Below are positions 1 to 8,174 of a DNA stretch of 17,163 nucleotides, one piece after another (within the stretch, counting starts at the first letter, position 1; the number at the start of each line of letters is the position of its first letter). Position numbers and translations under genes: made by a program. Source of the stretch: Glomus cerebriforme (lineage: Eukaryota > Glomeromycota > Glomeromycetes > Glomerales > Glomeraceae); contig QKYT01000253.1 in assembly GCA_003550305.1 (NCBI GenBank), positions 27,905 through 45,067 on the forward strand. Reading direction: 5' to 3'. The notes beneath the pieces are model-generated. The model was not told where the DNA came from. It saw only the letters and a list, made by a program, of their open reading frames with translations, and did no database searches.

Positions 1-115
1 TAATTTTTTACTTGATTTTTATTATAGAGTTTTTTAAAAATAAAAATTATTTTTTTTTTTTTTTGTAAAATTTAGTTGACCATAAATTTTGAACAATTTA
101 CTAACGATTCAGCAG

Positions 116-390
116 TGACTTTACTTCAGAATTACTATCCAAAAAAACCTAGAAAAATCAGATGGAAGAATTACATTTTGGAGCATTTGGACATTTCTGT
201 GATAATTACGTGATAAACATATTTTATCCTATACATGGGGTCAAGCAAGAAGGTTTAAAGAAATTTGACGTTTTGAATATATCCAAAAAAATTCAATTGT
301 ATCTTGTAGTGCTAAAGGAAAATTACAAAAATTAATAAAACAGAGTTACCTAGATGGATTTAAGAAGCTGTTGATTAGATTAATAGTATA
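116..390 (+). other. possible decayed coding scrap at the left edge
   Basis: A textbook fungal 3' splice pattern sits just upstream: an ACTAAC branch-point-like sequence at 99-104 and CAG ending at 115. Read from 116 in phase, the sequence stays open for about 32 codons (…YYPKKPRKIRWKNYILEHLD…) and stops at 211-213. A second frame is open from an ATG at 162 to TAA at 335 (about 57 codons). A third frame reads coding-like across 214-390 (…YTWGQARRFKEI, one stop, then RFEYIQKNSI…). I recognise no family. It could be the last exon of a gene lying to the left, a frameshifted relic, or chance. Confidence 0.2.
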
Positions 391-731
391 GAACAGTATA
401 GGTAGATAATTTAAATTTTTTGAAATTAGTTTATTAATTGATTGCTACATTTAAAATTGCTCAAGGCCTCAAACTATTATAGCATTAATTAAAATCTTTA
501 TTCTTTCTCATGATTATGATAAATTTACTTTGGTAAAATTTGCATAATCTCCAATTTTATAAATGAAAATATCATTACTAAGAACATCCGATTCACCTAA
601 AAAGAAAAAAAAAGTCTCATTAATGTTTAAAGTTTATTTAATAAAATAAAAATAATTAATGTGTGGTATAAATTTTCACATGATTTTTGTGACCTATCTA
701 ACTTCCCAGCGTAACCACCAAAAAATCACGA

Positions 732-758
732 AAATTGGCCGGCATTAAGAAATTGGCC
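732..758 (+). repeat. short direct repeat AAATTGGCC x2 in a GGCC-rich patch
   Basis: AAATTGGCC occurs at 732-740 and again at 750-758, 18 bp apart. The first copy belongs to TTGGCCGGCATTA (735-747), which recurs with one mismatch at 11772-11784. GC-rich motifs like this stand out from the AT-rich background and probably mark a dispersed repeat or a shared promoter element. Confidence 0.45.
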
Positions 759-1414
759 ATGTGAACGAATAATATGATTTTACATTACCAAAAAATTTTT
801 GTGATATTGAAACCGTGACCAATGCGCAGTTTAGTGTTTTAAATAGCAATGATAATTGCACTAAATTAACTGATCATTATTCGATGTTTGATCATTGCAC
901 TGGATTTTACAATGCTTTTCAATACAATGATTTATGTTGGCATAACTTTCTGATGAATGTTAGTACATTAAGAAAAAAAAACAATAACCCATATTTTGAA
1001 GATGTATCGTGTGATAATTGAGAAATAATATGCATGTTATAAATTTTCACATTCTAGACCTATAATTCGAAAATGTTTATTGCTGATGAAAATTTTTAAT
1101 TTTGAAATTGTATCATTATTTCAACAAAAACATAAAAAAATGCAATAAATAAGAATGATAAATGGTATTTAAATATATTACAAAGCATATCCATATGCAA
1201 TAAATTAGGATCAAAAATATTATAGATAATTTCGTCATTTTTTGAAAAAACCAAAATTAGGATTAATAATCGAATTTTAAAAATATATCTCTCAATTCAC
1301 ATTAAATTAATACTTATGGATTCATAAACAATCAAAAACAGAAAAATTAGTTGATATCTAAAATTTTATTTTTTTTCCGCCGGATACAGGTACAGTATAC
1401 GTATAAAAAAGAAA

Positions 1415-1479
1415 ATTGCTAAATATCACCGCACAAGCCGAAATTCTACCTTAATACTGNTGCGGTGACATTTAGCAAT
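1415..1479. repeat. 19-bp inverted repeat with a 27-nt loop holding an N
   Basis: The left arm ATTGCTAAATATCACCGCA (1415-1433) is the reverse complement of the right arm at 1461-1479 with a single mismatch. The 27-nt loop (1434-1460) ends in the undetermined base at 1460. The arms contain CACCGC/GCGGTG, unusually GC-rich for this DNA. It could be the end-to-end core of a tiny MITE, a transcribed hairpin, or the relic of a palindromic insertion. No coding sequence is attached. Confidence 0.75.
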
Positions 1480-1935
1480 ACTCCTAAGTTAAATGGTTCA
1501 TTCATTTTAGAAATTATAGGTTACAAATGAGTGAAAATAGATTTAAAAATAAAACTATATTTTAATATTCTAATTAATTATTTTTTTTAAAAAAGAAAAA
1601 ACAAAAAGAAAAAGAACAAAAAAATAATTTCTACGCACATTTGTATAGAAACTTTTTACACTGTAATTGAGCAAATTACTCGTTAAACTAGTTATCTAAT
1701 ACCAAAATCGAACCCAAGAGATCTAAGGAAAGAATAAATGGCATTAGTAATCAGTTATTAATAGGCCATTTAATCCTAAATAAAGTTAGTAATCTATTAT
1801 TATTAACACTAATAATGCTAAGGAATAAAGTTAAAAATGCTAATTAATAAAATGATTTTTTTATTAAATAATAATAAACAATTATTATTATTACTAATAA
1901 AAAAACCAAGCCTACCTCATCCTTCATCACAAATA

Positions 1936-1943
1936 TCACGTGA
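1936..1943. promoter_or_regulatory. TCACGTGA E-box-type palindrome
   Basis: This is a perfect 8-bp palindrome around CACGTG, the classical bHLH (Cbf1/USF-like) binding core. No confident gene lies within 800 bp, so its function is unknown. A 14-bp version of the same core appears upstream of an F-box gene at 14666-14679. Confidence 0.2.
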
Positions 1944-2858
1944 CAAATTTTGTTACCTTCGCGTTTCATTTTTTTTACTAAGAATTTGTGGACAGAGAAT
2001 TTTTTCAGTCATGCAAAATTATTTGTCACATTTATCTGTCCCATGGGCGTCACACTTATTCATTATTCTAGCCAATGCGCCACCGCAACACCCGTTCGTT
2101 TTGAATTTCCATTTTGAAGCTAAACTGTAGAAAAAGAACAATTTAATTTAGAAATAAACCTTGATTTGCTGCAAAAAAAATTACCAGCACCTGCCTTATT
2201 TTCTTGAAAATCATGAAATTCAATTTCTATATCATTTTTCATCAGAATTTTGCTGTTTATAGAGTAATTTTCATTGATAAATTGCTTATTTTGAAAATGA
2301 CATATATTGCAAGTAGAATAAATTTTTCATTAGTAGTAAATGAACAAGAAGGAAAACTTTTTTTCACAATCTTTGCAATACTGTTTTTTATTATTGATAT
2401 TATTATTGGCCGCAATAATATTTGAATAGAACATATTAAATAACCAATGTTTTTTAATTAAAGTTTTTATTAAAATGTTTATTGATAGATTTCAAATTTC
2501 AGATTCTTACAGTATTCATTACTTAAACTTTTTTTTCTTAAAAAAATGTTACTACCATTTATTTAAGCAGAATTGATAATTAATAGCATGCTTAAGCAGC
2601 TCTTGCTCTTTATTTAACACGCTCTTAGTATCAACCATAAAAATTCCGAATTTTCCCAAAAATTTCCTAGATTTTAAAAATGTATTGCCAAGAAATTGTG
2701 CAATTTGATCGTCAATTACCAAAATACATATTTAACAAACGTAAAATTTCTTTTTAGCTAATTTGAAAAAAAATGTGTATAAATAATGAAATCCAAGTAG
2801 AATCTGAATTTAATAAATTAAATATTTTTGATAAATCAGTAAACATCAATCATGAAAA

Positions 2859-3210
2859 TTGTTAGACCTAGATAATTACAAACCATGGCGTAAAGAATGT
2901 ATTCCTTGTTGCATAATAGAAGGATGGACTAGTGAAAATCATAATATTGATGAATTTATCAAGGATACGATTTATAATGCAAGTTTAAGTTTTTATGATG
3001 GTGATCATTGTCCATTTTTTTTTGAATGGGTTCCATTTTATAGATTTAAATTTACAATTTGATTCTTTAAACTTTCATGGATTAACTAAAGATTCAGAAA
3101 CTAAAGAATTTATAATGATTATGAAATTTACGAATAAAGGAAATTTAAGATGTGTTCTTTCAAGTAATTTTAATAACATGTTATGGAATATCATTACTTA
3201 TTTCGTTTAA
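2859..3210 (+). pseudogene. TKL protein kinase fragment, N-lobe core deleted and frameshifted
   Basis: Two reading frames together recall the N-terminal half of the large Rhizophagus TKL kinase family. The first frame (2859-about 3045) has a Cys-bearing stretch (CIPCC), then EGWTSENHNIDEFIKD, the conserved linker before the kinase domain, and FEWVPFYRF, which normally leads into the glycine-rich loop. The second frame (about 3055-3210) has FHGLTKDSETKEFIMIMKF followed by NKGNLRCVLSSNF. That is strand β4, the gatekeeper and hinge, and the start of the αD helix. The glycine loop, the β3 lysine and αC are absent between them, the frame changes near 3045-3055, and everything after WNIITYF is missing, including the HRD and DFG motifs. 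It cannot encode an active kinase. The family call is from memory of its motifs. Confidence 0.7.
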
Positions 3211-3828
3211 AGCTACTCCTTTTAATACTAATTTTTATATTTAATTCAGTTATTTAAATTAGGTATTACACTTTGTTATCGATTGGTGCATTTCCAAATG
3301 ATATCAATCTAACAGAGTAGTAAATTTTTTTATTAATATGTTCTCTCATCACTGGTGTTGGTAGACATAGAATACGATCTTTCTTCTGATATATTTAATT
3401 AGGATTTATGGAAGATGCAAATAACCTTTAGTGATCTAAACAATAACTTAGATATTAAATGTGTTCATCAAATAAATTATGAATTTAACAAGATTTTAAT
3501 TATAAGGTAAATTCTGTGTATTATAAAAAATTTTCTATTATAATTTTACATAACGATCAATTATTTTTTGCTGCGTCAAAAGTCTAAGGATATTATTAAT
3601 AAGAATGGGGTGAAAAATATTAGTAAAAACATACATTAAATTTTTGTTAGCTTTAATTGATTTTATTTTATTTTTTTTTTTCATAACTTTCATTGTATAA
3701 TTTATCCTTTCTCTTATTTAATAAAGCGAGAATTATAATCCGGTTTTTAATTTAGAAAAAGAACTCAATATTTACCGTAGTTCAATTTTAATAACCGTAT
3801 AATTCTGGCTGCCTGACATAAATTTAAT

Positions 3829-3845
3829 AGTACGTACTACGTAGT
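3829..3845. repeat. overlapping palindromes AGTACGTACT and ACTACGTAGT
   Basis: AGTACGTACT (3829-3838) and ACTACGTAGT (3836-3845) are both perfect 10-bp palindromes sharing the ACT at 3836-3838. Both centre on an ACGT-type core of the kind bound by bZIP dimers. They lie about 540 bp upstream of the Myb start codon. Confidence 0.5.
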
Positions 3846-3863
3846 GTCCATGAACATTGTCTC

Positions 3864-3879
3864 AAAATCTCGAGATTTT
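3864..3879. repeat. 16-bp perfect palindrome centred on CTCGAG
   Basis: AAAATCTCGAGATTTT at 3864-3879 is a perfect palindrome 20 bp downstream of the overlapping ACGT palindromes. It could bind a dimeric regulator or form a small cruciform. No function is proven. Confidence 0.5.
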
Positions 3880-4231
3880 ACTACTTTATTGGAAAAAATT
3901 ATGATTTAATTATCAAAAAAAAAAAATTTTCATTTTAAATTTCCTCGTATTTTTAAAATCCTAATCATGCAACAATTATATAATATTAAATTGAATTCAA
4001 TTCTTTTTACTGTACTAAAAATTAAATATTTATTTTTTTTCGTGCGATAATAAAAGAACAGTTTTTTAAACCCGTTAATATTTCTTTTATTAAAACGAAA
4101 TGTTTTTAGTTTACGCTACGTAATAGTTTTAATACGGATAGTGAATAGGTTTCTTTGGAAAATATTCAGTTAATATTCAGTTAGTAGGGAAGTTCGATGA
4201 ATTAAATTTTAATTACTGCGCATAAAGAAGA

Positions 4232-4251
4232 GACGTCATATCACATGATAT
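4232..4251. promoter_or_regulatory. CRE-like GACGTCA next to a near-palindromic ATATCACATGATAT
   Basis: GACGTCA (4232-4238) is seven of the eight bases of the CRE consensus bound by ATF/CREB-type bZIP factors. It runs into ATATCACATGATAT (4238-4251), a palindrome apart from its central pair. The pair sits about 130-145 bp upstream of the Myb start, a plausible promoter position. This is inference from motif and location only. Confidence 0.25.
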
Positions 4252-4377
4252 TCGAATACAAGAGTGATACAAGTGATTTACATAAATGATCTACGAGTTG
4301 ATTACTAATTTTTTTTTTCCTTCCTTTCTTAAATCTCATTTGTTTCAACAAATTTTAATTTTTTTTTCGCTCATAAT

Positions 4378-5619
4378 ATGCAAAATAAAATAATTTTTAA
4401 TGGAATAATAAAAAGTTACAATTTTAAAAAATTTAACAACTTTCTTGTGGAATGTTTTGGAAAGTACAACACTCGGTTCAATTCAAACGTTCCTACGATA
4501 AAGAATCGATCAAAAAAAATTTCTATTAAAAAGACGAAGAATGATATAAATTCATATAATTCATTATTAATTAAAGAATTAGAAGAAAAATCCGCAAAAA
4601 TAGCAAAAGTTTATAATAATAATTATAATAGAAAATCATGGAATGAAGAAGAAACAAACCTTTTATCTATGGCATTAAGGATTCATGGAAATCGTTGGGA
4701 ATTTATTCATAAACATTATTTTCATTATAGAACTTTACATTCAATAAAATCAAAATGGGATAGAGAAAAATTAAAAAATGAAAATAGTTATAAAAAAATT
4801 TTATCAGAATGGACACCAGAAGAAGATAAAATATTATCATTAGGTATTGAAAAATATGGTAGAGGAAATTGGAGAAAAATTTCAAGAATGTTACCAAATA
4901 AAGAATCTTTACAAGTATTTAGAAGATTTTATTTAATTAATTATACAAAACGTGGTAATTTTACTCAAGAAGAAGATAATTTATTATGTGATTTATTAGA
5001 AACATATGGTACAAATAATTGGAAATTAATCGCTGATAAAATGAATAGACCTATTTATTATGTTATGTATCATTATAAATTTGTTTTATTAAATTCTATT
5101 AACTTACCAAAATGGACTGATCGTGAAAATCAATTAATTAATGATGCTATTTTAAAATATGGTAAAGATTGGAAAAAAATTCAAAAATTATTACCTCATC
5201 GTTTTGTTCAATCTATTAAACAACATGTTAGATGTTGTCCTGAAGCTGATCCTTATTATAATAGCGGTTTTTGGAAAATTGATGAAACTTTGAGATTAGT
5301 TGAAGCTGTTAGAATTTATGGAAAAAAGTGGCAAAATGTTTCAAAATTTGTTGCGACTAGATCTCCTTTTCAATGTCGCATTCATTTTAGAGATTCTTTT
5401 ACAAAGAAAGGTCTAGAATCTTATGTTTTAAATTTGAAACCTAAAGGAATACAAAGTATATTTCCTGATAAGGTATAATATTTATTTGTTTGTTTGTTTG
5501 TTTTATTTAATCAAAATAACAAAATCTGAATTTCTTTTTCTTTAACATGAAAGGATGAAGATTTTATGGAACAATTCGCGGCTGAACAATTATCAACAGA
5601 ATTGGGCTCCTCGGAATAA
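4378..5619 (+). CDS. five-repeat Myb/SANT DNA-binding protein (two exons)
   Basis: Likely a nuclear sequence-specific DNA-binding protein. Five Myb/SANT helix-turn-helix repeats run in tandem. Their first aromatic anchors are W88, W145, F195, W246 and W299 and their second are W107, W165, W215, W265 and W318. They cover about residues 87-128, 144-187, 194-236, 245-285 and 298-338. The acidic starts (WTPEED, FTQEED) and 50-57 residue spacing are standard. Tandem arrays this long recall SNAPC4/SNAP190 or multi-repeat Myb factors; which is unresolved. The N-terminus is basic (KNRSKK, IKKTK), either an NLS or a mitochondrial-type presequence. Unspliced, the frame stops after 366 codons. I prefer a GT..AG intron at 5473-5553 joining K365 in phase to an acidic 21-residue tail ending at 5619, for 386 residues. 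The TTTAAC near 5541-5546 fits a branch point. The ATG at 4378 follows a pyrimidine-rich leader. Confidence 0.85.
5473..5553 (+). other. predicted 81-nt intron in the Myb gene
   Basis: The donor is AAG|GTATAATA, the acceptor is GAAAG|GATGAAG, and TTTAAC lies about 8 nt before the acceptor. The length matches the other predicted introns here (69-89 nt). It contains a (TTTG)4 run at 5485-5500. Splicing keeps phase 0 and removes the stop at 5476-5478. No transcript data are available, so retention remains possible. Confidence 0.7.
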
Positions 5620-6072
5620 GAATTAAAGAGCACTTCTTCGAAGACATTATCATCTGATCACAATTTTTTTTTGAAACAAGTTCATAATGATTCATCTTTA
5701 GCATCAAGATTTGACACATTATTATGAAATGTTGTCAATAAAATACATGTGACTATTGATATCGAAACATTTTGTGTTTTCTTATTCACCTTAATAATTC
5801 TCATTACAAATAATGAGTTAAAAGAACAAGAAAGAAATATGGGGCTGGAATCCTGTGGTATAAACAAATGGCTTATAAACTCATCTTATTTCGTTTTAAG
5901 AGGTAAATAATATATCAAACCCGCTCTTGGGATAGTTTTTTATGATGTAATATGAATTCAATTCCTGGCCTTAAAAAATTTAGGAGGGCTACAATCAGAA
6001 TTAAATAATAGCATTAATCAACAAAAAATTTTAATTAAGCAGTTTTTAAATCTAATTCATCCAACAGCTTGA
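5620..6072 (+). pseudogene. in-frame continuation beyond the Myb stop, possibly a lost C-terminus or decayed downstream gene
   Basis: The frame of the second Myb exon stays almost open after TAA 5617-5619. It is interrupted only by TGA 5725-5727 before TAA 5908-5910. It reads as plausible protein: Ser-rich (ELKSTSSKTLSSD), then a hydrophobic stretch TFCVFLFTLIILI that could be a membrane helix, then ELKEQERN. A donor at 5903 (AGAG|GTAAAT) and an acceptor at 5983 (ATTTAG|GAGGG) would remove the 5908 stop and join in phase to 29 more residues (…LNNSINQQKILIKQFLNL…), ending at TGA 6070-6072. No alternative GT donor removes the stop at 5617. This may be a decayed C-terminal half of the Myb protein or a neighbouring gene that lost its start. 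The family is unknown. Confidence 0.4.
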
Positions 6073-6486
6073 TCTGTGTCAAACTTTGCATAATTAACGT
6101 AATAAAGAGATAAGAAAACAATGAAGCAACGGAAATACAAATCACATTCTTAAGCAATTTGTACAAGTTTATTTCTGTGTTTTGAGTATCTGTCACAATT
6201 CTAAAAAAAATTAATGATTATCAATTTTATAATCCGGTGAAATATTTCTGCAAAGTTTAGTATAGCTTCTGTATTTATTTATTTTTTTATGTATATTGTA
6301 TTATTACAATTGCTCTTTTTCTTGATAAAAAAAAAATCAAAAAAAAATCGTAGCAGTAAATTGGTAAAATTGTCAACAATACATACATGATAAGTCACAC
6401 ATCACTATGATTTAAATATACTTTTATGTATTACGCAAAATGATTTTTTTGTCCACAAGAAAAAATTTCTATGATATATTAATTAA

Positions 6487-6493
6487 TGACTCA
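6487..6493. promoter_or_regulatory. TGACTCA AP-1/Gcn4-type site
   Basis: TGACTCA is the classical Gcn4/AP-1 bZIP heptamer. It lies about 540 bp upstream of the gene starting at 7030. The same heptamer recurs on the other strand at 6759-6765. Its presence is certain; its use is inference. Confidence 0.25.
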
Positions 6494-6758
6494 TGATTTC
6501 CTCCTGAATGGAATTTAATTTGTCACATAATATATTAGAAACTATGACTTCTCCTCTTTACTTCAAAACTCATAAAGAAAACTTGAATTTTTTAAAATGA
6601 TCGAAAAAATAAATTAAAGGACATTATTTTAGCATAAAATCGACATCATACTCATTCATAACTTTCAGTTTATTTATGTAATTTTAATATACATGACACC
6701 AATTACATAATTGTGGCTCATATGTGTAATAATTGTAATATACATATTGATCAATTGA

Positions 6759-6765
6759 TGAGTCA
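6759..6765. promoter_or_regulatory. TGAGTCA AP-1/Gcn4-type site
   Basis: This is the second bZIP heptamer, reverse-oriented relative to 6487-6493 and about 265 bp upstream of the start at 7030. Both heptamers sit in a similar TGAxTCATG context, and the second is preceded by the palindrome ATCAATTGAT (6750-6759). Confidence 0.25.
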
Positions 6766-6860
6766 TGTTTACTTATTATGTTACTCATTAGTGTTGTAAG
6801 TCATTATTAATTGATCATGTTAATTTTTACCAAAATAGAATTATTTTTTAATCAATATTC

Positions 6861-6875
6861 TTACGTAATTACGTA
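6861..6875. promoter_or_regulatory. TACGTAATTACGTA double ACGT palindrome
   Basis: TACGTAATTACGTA (6862-6875) is a perfect 14-bp palindrome that includes TTACGTAA (6861-6868), an optimal Yap/CREB-type bZIP site. It is flanked by AATCAATA (6850-6857) and its reverse complement (6874-6881). It lies about 155-170 bp upstream of the gene at 7030 and is its best promoter-site candidate. Confidence 0.35.
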
Positions 6876-7029
6876 TTGATTGTAAAAAGTTTTTTTTAAA
6901 AAATTATAGAATAATAACGCGAACATTTTGTAAGTTCAATGTTTCTGTCGATTACCTTTACTTTCAAAAAAAAAAAAAATATTTACTTTATTATTATTTC
7001 ATTTTTCTTTAATTTTTTAATTTTTTTTA

Positions 7030-8174
7030 ATGGATCTCTCAAAAGAAAGCTCTGATCCTTTTACCTCAAATGTCTTTTGTGCACAACCATTGTCTAATCA
7101 GTCAAAAATAAATGAAAGTTTACAAAATGAGTTGAGGAATGATGCTATTTCTCACAATAATTTTCCTGTTAATAAGGTTATGGTACTTTCACCTTACATT
7201 GAAAAAGAACCTGAATTGATTAGTTCTTATAATCAAGTTGTGTTGGATAAAGACAAAGGTAAAAAACGAGAATATATTACTGAAAGAGATTTCTGTACAG
7301 TTATTCCTTTTTCTAGTTTAAATACCATAAAAACAGATGATGAAAATTATAATCATAATAAAAATAAAGGTAAAGGTAAAGATAAAGAATATGAACATAT
7401 TACTGAAAGAGATTATCGCGCTATTTTTCCTTCTATTAGTTTAAATACCATGCAAGCAGATTATGAATATAACATTCCAGAACCTACATCTACAAAAATT
7501 AATCATACACCAGTTGAGCTACAATTATGTGAACCTAATTATGTTGGTTGTATTGAAAACGAAAGAGATTTCCCTGCTATTACTCCTTCTATCAGTTCAA
7601 ATACCATGCAATCAGATTATGAATATAGCATTTCAGAAACTACAGCTACCAAAATTAGACCTGTGGTAAATCATACACCAGTGGAGCAACAATTATGTGA
7701 ATCTAGTTCTGTTGGTTGTATCAAGAAAGTGATTAGTTTTTTCAATTCATATGATGATACATTTAATATTGTTATTGATTTTTCTGATAAATACCAAGAA
7801 ATATTTCCAGAGGATAGTTTTCATTTACAACCTTTTCATAATAATCCTTACGTTTTACTTGAAATATTGAATAATCTTTTATTGAATAGGCTTAATTTAG
7901 GTAAAAAAAAAAAAATTTATTAAAAATTATGTTGATTCATAAATTCTATTTATAGAATTTTTTATTATTTAGATGATGATGTAGAGAATTTGGCTAGATT
8001 GGAGCATTTGGCAGAGGAATATTATGTAAAGTTAACAAGTGCAGGTAAATTGATTAATGTTATTTTTAAAAAAATTTTTTATCTGCATAATAATTTAATC
8101 CAAATATATATTATTTTTTAAAAAAATAAACAGTTCGAAAAGAATTATATAATGCTTGCTTCCTTTATAAATAA
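7030..8174 (+). CDS. unrecognised protein with internal repeats, three exons
   Basis: I do not recognise the family. Exon 1 (7030-7900) begins at an ATG after a T-rich leader. An intron at 7901-7972 (GTAAAA…ATTTAG) joins in phase to exon 2 (7973-8044), and an intron at 8045-8133 (GTAAAT…AAACAG) joins to exon 3, ending at TAA 8172-8174, for 327 residues. Unspliced, the frame stops at 7923 after a lysine run made by the A13 tract. Residues 1-75 are Ser/Asn-rich. Residues 83-231 hold three related repeats with ERD[FY] and SLNT/SSNT cores, separated by KGKGKDKE-type lysine linkers. From about residue 232 the sequence looks folded (FFNSYDDTFNIVIDFSDKY, then LLEILNNLLLNRLNL), and exons 2-3 supply a charged helix (LARLEHLAEEYY). 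There is no signal peptide or obvious membrane segment. A much longer second intron to 8757, ending at 8879, is a weaker alternative. Confidence 0.65.
7276..7722 (+). repeat. three diverged in-gene repeats of about 50-57 codons
   Basis: Copy A (7276-about 7356) is partial: ITERDF…SSLNT. Copy B (7399-7554) runs from ITERDY through NTMQADYEY and NHTPVELQLCE to VGCI. Copy C (7561-7722) repeats ERDF, NTMQSDYEY, NHTPVEQQLCE and VGCI. B and C match closely at DNA level, so the duplication is fairly recent; A has lost or never had the NHTPVE half. The unit ends in a conserved Cys (LCE…VGC). Unequal crossing-over between units would change copy number between strains. Confidence 0.8.

Larger units (their letters stand above)
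391..2773. other. gene-poor AT-rich spacer
   Basis: I see no convincing gene here. ATG-started open frames at 815-1021, 1837-2130 and 2204-2425 have no recognisable domain, no splice support and a composition like the surrounding DNA, so I do not call them. The stretch does contain a direct repeat (732-758), a long inverted repeat (1415-1479), a TCACGTGA palindrome (1936-1943) and an ambiguous base at 1460. The base composition is slightly less AT-rich around 1910-2110. Confidence 0.5.
3211..4377. other. gene-poor spacer and 5' region of the Myb gene
   Basis: No gene is visible. The stretch contains overlapping palindromes at 3829-3845, a 16-bp palindrome at 3864-3879, an AATTGAATTCAATT palindrome at 3989-4002, and a CRE-like GACGTCA at 4232-4238. 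The last 70 bases before the Myb start are pyrimidine-rich (T-tracts and CTTCCTTTCTT), typical of fungal promoters and 5' leaders. Confidence 0.5.
6073..7029. other. spacer and upstream region of the repeat-protein gene
   Basis: No gene is visible. The stretch contains many short AT-rich palindromes and several bZIP-type sites (listed separately) within about 550 bp of the next start codon. The last 60 bases before that ATG are T-rich with an A13 run at 6967-6979. Confidence 0.45.

Noticed and set aside
815..1021. ATG-started frame of 68 codons
   Set aside because: No recognisable domain, no splice signals and no promoter context; in AT-rich spacer DNA a single frame of this length can occur by chance.
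1837..2130. 97-codon frame
   Set aside because: Begins with a low-complexity Asn/Leu run made by AAT/TTA repeats, then reads as no known protein; no leader or homologue recognised.
2204..2425. 73-codon hydrophobic frame
   Set aside because: Its Ile/Phe-rich content is what T-rich DNA gives in any frame; no independent support.
4703..4897. Minus-strand frame inside the Myb gene
   Set aside because: Antisense shadow of the Myb repeats.
5682..5867. Minus-strand frame opposite the Myb continuation
   Set aside because: Antisense of the more protein-like plus-strand frame; no domain.
7463..7669. Second plus-strand frame inside the repeat protein
   Set aside because: Shadow frame produced by the duplicated repeat units of the larger gene.
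7276..7722. Repeats considered as a CRISPR-like array
   Set aside because: Units are in-frame protein repeats with no constant spacers, in a eukaryotic gene.
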